64,000 bases of DNA. Source: Ignavibacteriales bacterium. GTDB lineage: Bacteria > Bacteroidota > Ignavibacteria > Ignavibacteriales > Ignavibacteriaceae. The stretch spans positions 1 through 64,000 of the forward strand of contig DPRR01000021.1 of NCBI GenBank assembly GCA_003538625.1, given 5' to 3'. The notes beneath the pieces are model-generated. The model was given only the letters and a program-made list of their open reading frames with translations. It had not been told where the DNA came from and did not search any database. Both the position numbers and the translations under genes were made by a program. Of this stretch, positions 60,709 to 64,000 are shown in pieces. The stretch's first letter is position 1; each line of letters begins with the position of its first letter.

Positions 60709-63348
60709 TTAGTTAATTCTTAATTGTTGTCCTGCTTTAATATTATTTGTATTTAAATTATTAAGTGATTTCAATTTTGCAACCGTAGTTTTATTTTGGG
60801 TAGCAATAGAATAAAGTGAATCACCTGATTTTACAGTATAACTTTGCTGATTTGATTTAACATTTTTAGTTGATTTGGTAGTTTCATTTGGTATATCATT
60901 AATATTACTATCAGAATATATTTTAAGGGTATTGCCTGCTAATATCTTATTACCTGATATACTATTCCATCTTTGAATGTCGGATATTTTTACACCATAT
61001 TTCTCAGCAATACTTCCAATTGAATCACCAGGTTTAATTCTATAATAATTAATGTTTGATGAATTCTTTGAAGTGTTATCACCTAAAGAAGAAGTTTTTG
61101 TACTGTTGTAGATTTTTAAAGTTTTTCCAGCAGCAATATGATTTCCTGAAATGTTATTCCATTTTTTTACCTGTTGTAAAGACACGCCAAATTTTTCAGC
61201 AATCTCACTTAAATTATCGCCTCTTTTAACTTTGTACTTATACAAATTATTTTTTGAATTGACTGTATTTTTAGTATCATTTACAGCAACATTATTATTT
61301 CCATCAGGATAAATGCGGAGATTTTGACCCGACATTATTTTGTTTCCGGAAATATTGTTCCAATCTCTTAATTGATTAACACTTACTCCATATTTAGCTG
61401 CAATCAAACCAAGATTTTCGCCTCTTCTAATCTTATGATAAAAAACGCCGGAATTCTTATTCATCTTACTGGTGCTGGTAGTAACAATTTTACTATCAGT
61501 TTCAATTTCAGTTGTCTTGTCCAGGGATGCGTAATAATCCTTCATTTCTTCAGGAACATAAATATTTAGTGTCTGTCCAACTTTTATTGTAGATGTATAA
61601 GGAATATTATTCCAGTTTCGAATATCACTTACTCTCGAATTGAACAGGTCAGCAATACCTAACAAACTATCATCATTTTTAACACGATAAGAAACTGCAA
61701 CCGTTCCTTCCGGAATGATAGAAGTACTTGGTTCTTCAACTATAACATCTGTTTCGTTAATTGCTACGTCCTCATTATTATCATCAGAAATGGATTCTGA
61801 ATTAGACTCGTCTGTTTCGCTTGAAGTAACGTTGTTATTAGTATTTAATACTGCATAGGGAGAGATATAATCATCATTTCCACTTTGATTATTCTGATCG
61901 AGTGCAACCTGCGTATCAGTATTATCATCAAAGCTATTACCATTTACATTTTTTAGTACCGGGATTTTTAACTGAACTCCGGAATACAATTTTGATTTGG
62001 TGGTGATATTATTCGCATCAGCCAATTCATTTTTAGAAATTCCATAGCGGTTTGCTATTTTAGTAACGGTTTCACCTTTTTTAACTGTATGGACTAAAAA
62101 GGTTCTTCTTGCGGATTCAGGAATATTCTTCATATTGGATGCAAATATTTCTAAAGAACCTCTTGGAATTTTTAACGGATATCCTCCTGAGTAATTCGAT
62201 GGAGTCGATAATTGTGTTAATTCAGGATTCATCTCCTGTAAAGTATTCAAATCGGTGTTTGCACAACTTGAAAGAAACTGTAAATCTATTGCTCCATCAA
62301 CAGTGTAAGTATCATATTCATAGGGTTTATGAAATTCGATATTTGTAAATCCATACTTTTCAGGTTCCATTGCGATAATGCTTACAGCAATGTAAATAGG
62401 TACATAATTTCTGGTTTCTTTTGGAAGGTGCGGACGTACAGACCAAAATGAGTTATCTCTTGCTTTTCTTAGAGCACGTGTCACTCTGCCTTCTCCACAG
62501 TTATAAGCTGCTAAGGCTAAATACCAGTCACCTAAACTAGTGTAAAGGTCTTTAAGATGTCTGGCTGCCGCATAAGTTGATTTAACCGGATCTCTTCTCT
62601 CATCAAAATAAAAGCTTGTTTCCAATCCGTATAATTTTCCTGTACCCTTAATAAATTGCCATAAACCGACTGCACTTGCCCAGGATCTGGCAGTGGGATT
62701 TAATCCGCTTTCCATCATACTTAAATAAACTAATTGCTGAGGTACTCCAACTTCCTGGAATACTTTCGTCATCATCGGGAAATACTTACCGGATCTTTCA
62801 AGCCATCTTCTCATAGCTCCACTGCCCTTGCCGGTAAAATAGGTTATCCATTGTTCAACATATGAATTGATTTCTAAAGGAATATCAGCTGGTATAACAA
62901 CTCTTCTGGTTTCATCAACTTCAGCAGTTGTAACTTCTATTTCCGGAACAGATTCTCTCATCCATTCTTCATAAGCGGCAAATGAAATCCCTTCGGGCAA
63001 TTCATTTAATCCATCAACAAAATTTTTGTAATCATCTATTATGGAACTTTCTAATTCCTGATATGAAGCATTTTCGTCTATGCCAGGATAGTAACTTAAG
63101 TTATTAATAATTCTTAAGGCAGCTTCATAATTCTCAACAGTTTCTTTAGTGCTATTTAAGTCCTGTTTTCTTAAGGCTAAAACGTAATATTGTCGGGCTT
63201 CTTCCATCATTTCAGAAACAATTCCAACTCTGCTTGAGTTTTCTGTATTTTCAATTTGTTGTTGATTTGAAATTTCAGGTGAGCTACCGCAGGATGCTAG
63301 CAAAAAGGAAACAAGGACAACTGTGGGAATCAGAATAAATTTCTTCAT
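60709..63348 (-). CDS. Lipoprotein lytic transglycosylase with six LysM domains (MltD-like)
   Basis: An 879-residue lipoprotein that cleaves peptidoglycan by lytic transglycosylation. Signal and lipobox LLASC near residues 14-18 (start at 63348, GGAG 6 bases upstream). The SLT/GH23 domain follows (about 195-330): catalytic Glu in LSMMESGLNPTA, then SAVGLWQFI and LALAAYNCGEGRV. Six LysM repeats are seen in the C-terminal half (beginning VHTVKKGET, SYRVKNDDS, YHKIRRGEN, YKVKRGDN, YRIKPGDS, YTVKSGDS), separated by Ser/Asn/Thr linkers. A degenerate seventh may precede them. E. coli MltD has two or three LysM domains, so this is large. Confidence 0.93.
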   Translation of the reverse strand: MKKFILIPTVVLVSFLLASCGSSPEISNQQQIENTENSSRVGIVSEMMEEARQYYVLALRKQDLNSTKETVENYEAALRIINNLSYYPGIDENASYQELESSIIDDYKNFVDGLNELPEGISFAAYEEWMRESVPEIEVTTAEVDETRRVVIPADIPLEINSYVEQWITYFTGKGSGAMRRWLERSGKYFPMMTKVFQEVGVPQQLVYLSMMESGLNPTARSWASAVGLWQFIKGTGKLYGLETSFYFDERRDPVKSTYAAARHLKDLYTSLGDWYLALAAYNCGEGRVTRALRKARDNSFWSVRPHLPKETRNYVPIYIAVSIIAMEPEKYGFTNIEFHKPYEYDTYTVDGAIDLQFLSSCANTDLNTLQEMNPELTQLSTPSNYSGGYPLKIPRGSLEIFASNMKNIPESARRTFLVHTVKKGETVTKIANRYGISKNELADANNITTKSKLYSGVQLKIPVLKNVNGNSFDDNTDTQVALDQNNQSGNDDYISPYAVLNTNNNVTSSETDESNSESISDDNNEDVAINETDVIVEEPSTSIIPEGTVAVSYRVKNDDSLLGIADLFNSRVSDIRNWNNIPYTSTIKVGQTLNIYVPEEMKDYYASLDKTTEIETDSKIVTTSTSKMNKNSGVFYHKIRRGENLGLIAAKYGVSVNQLRDWNNISGNKIMSGQNLRIYPDGNNNVAVNDTKNTVNSKNNLYKYKVKRGDNLSEIAEKFGVSLQQVKKWNNISGNHIAAGKTLKIYNSTKTSSLGDNTSKNSSNINYYRIKPGDSIGSIAEKYGVKISDIQRWNSISGNKILAGNTLKIYSDSNINDIPNETTKSTKNVKSNQQSYTVKSGDSLYSIATQNKTTVAKLKSLNNLNTNNIKAGQQLRIN

Positions 63349-63460
63349 TAATACTCCGGGATTTAAATTTGGCTTATGCAATATATATTATCATTATGGT
63401 TTAATCAAGTAAAATTTTAAATCAATTAAGCTAAAGCTTAGTTTTATAAACAGTTAAAAA

Positions 63461-64000
63461 TTATAAAGGTATATTATTATGTTTTTTTCTGGGGGTCAAA
63501 TCTACCTTATCTTTTAATAATTCAAATGCATTAATCAGTACTCTTTTTGTCTGCTTGGGATCAATTACATCATCCAAAAATCCACGCTCAGCAGCAATGT
63601 AAGGATTGGCAAATTTTGCAATGTATTCACTCAATTTTTTCTCAAGCTCTTTTTCAGGATTTTCTGATGATTCTATTTCTTTCTTAAATATAATTTCTAC
63701 TGCGCCTTTTGGACCCATAACTGCAATTTCAGCTGATGGCCAAGCATAATTAAAATCACCACGAATGTGTTTTGAATTCATAACATCATAGGCACCGCCG
63801 TAGGCTTTTCTTGTAATCAATGTGACCTTTGGTACCGTTGCCTCACTAAAAGCAAATAACAATTTTGCTCCATGTCTGATGATGCCATTCCATTCCTGTT
63901 CTGTGCCAGGTAAAAATCCGGGAACATCTACCAAAACAAGCAAAGGAATGTTAAAAGCATCACAAAATCTGACGAACCTTGCACTTTTTACCGATGCATT
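63461..64000 (-). CDS. Acyl-CoA (propionyl-CoA) carboxylase beta subunit, 3' part
   Basis: The gene is cut by the window end; only its last ~180 codons are present. The frame is open to base 64000 (NASVKSARFVRFCDAFNIP). Carboxyltransferase motifs: VDVPGFLPGTEQE, GIIRHGAKLLFAF, TRKAYGGAYDVM, and PSAEIAVMGPKGAVEI, ending RGFLDDVIDPKQTKRVL. This matches the propionyl-CoA carboxylase/methylmalonyl-CoA decarboxylase subgroup; the biotin-carrying subunits are out of view. It transfers CO2 from carboxybiotin to acyl-CoA. 79 bases separate it from the longest frame of the transglycosylase gene. Confidence 0.92.
   Translation of the reverse strand, partial: NASVKSARFVRFCDAFNIPLLVLVDVPGFLPGTEQEWNGIIRHGAKLLFAFSEATVPKVTLITRKAYGGAYDVMNSKHIRGDFNYAWPSAEIAVMGPKGAVEIIFKKEIESSENPEKELEKKLSEYIAKFANPYIAAERGFLDDVIDPKQTKRVLINAFELLKDKVDLTPRKKHNNIPL

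Overview
The window is AT-rich bacterial chromosome. It most resembles the Ignavibacteria/Melioribacter side of the Bacteroidota-Chlorobi group. The main reason is five large secreted proteins that end in a type IX secretion (T9SS, Por) sorting domain with the YPNPFNP(S/T)T signature typical of that lineage. The housekeeping set fits: a TonB receptor operon, pyruvoyl-dependent arginine decarboxylase, type 2 IPP isomerase and an ALDH7/lysine aminotransferase pair. I cannot name the species. Nothing looks like a prophage, conjugative element or CRISPR array. The accessory content is small and scattered.

Layout. 0-0.7 kb: tRNA-Gly(GCC) and tRNA-Cys(GCA), followed at once by a 91-residue GIY-YIG nuclease gene sandwiched between the true tRNA-Cys 3' part and a decayed second copy of it. 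0.8-8.5 kb: small Ig-like secreted protein, plsY, HtrA protease, purB, lipoprotein peroxiredoxin, a hypothetical protein, tail-specific protease Prc, another hypothetical protein. 8.7-19.2 kb: lysine catabolism (Rrf2 regulator with its own palindromic operator, ALDH7, and lysine 6-aminotransferase), split by a 2209-residue beta-helix T9SS protein. 19.2-22.9 kb: rsmI, glmM, a DUF58 protein and a TPR lipoprotein. 22.9-29.7 kb: three tandem T9SS proteins whose last ~400 coding bases plus terminator are almost identical. 29.9-43.5 kb: a long minus-strand housekeeping run (purE, comEC, a PGM-like metalloenzyme, dtd, prmC, PGI/PMI, ptsI, ptsH, prenyl synthase, fni, pabB-pabC fusion, and a compact arginyl-tRNA-synthetase-like protein). 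43.5-52.6 kb: two SLC45-type sugar permeases and a GH13 amylase, interrupted by an accessory patch. That patch holds a two-gene module of unknown function, a dead HicB/HicA remnant, a T9SS protein with ten 29-residue repeats, a DMT permease, and a RAYT transposase flanked by paired REP palindromes. 52.7-56.1 kb: smpB, tyrS, pdaD, terC. 56-60.7 kb: a thiamine salvage operon under a TPP riboswitch with a visible terminator (TonB receptor, thiamine pyrophosphokinase, SSS-family symporter). 60.7-64 kb: a six-LysM lytic transglycosylase and the truncated end of a propionyl-CoA carboxylase beta subunit.

How the genes work together. HtrA, Prc, the TPR lipoprotein, the transglycosylase and the T9SS cargo are envelope functions. 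Lat plus ALDH7 convert lysine to 2-aminoadipate, probably under Rrf2 control. The GH13 enzyme and neighbouring permease form an alpha-glucan utilisation pair. The riboswitch operon should import thiamine across both membranes and pyrophosphorylate it. The observations most worth following are the tRNA-Cys/GIY-YIG unit, the RAYT/REPIN unit, the SSS symporter as a thiamine transporter candidate, the compact ArgRS-like protein, and the apparently homogenised T9SS sorting-domain cassette.
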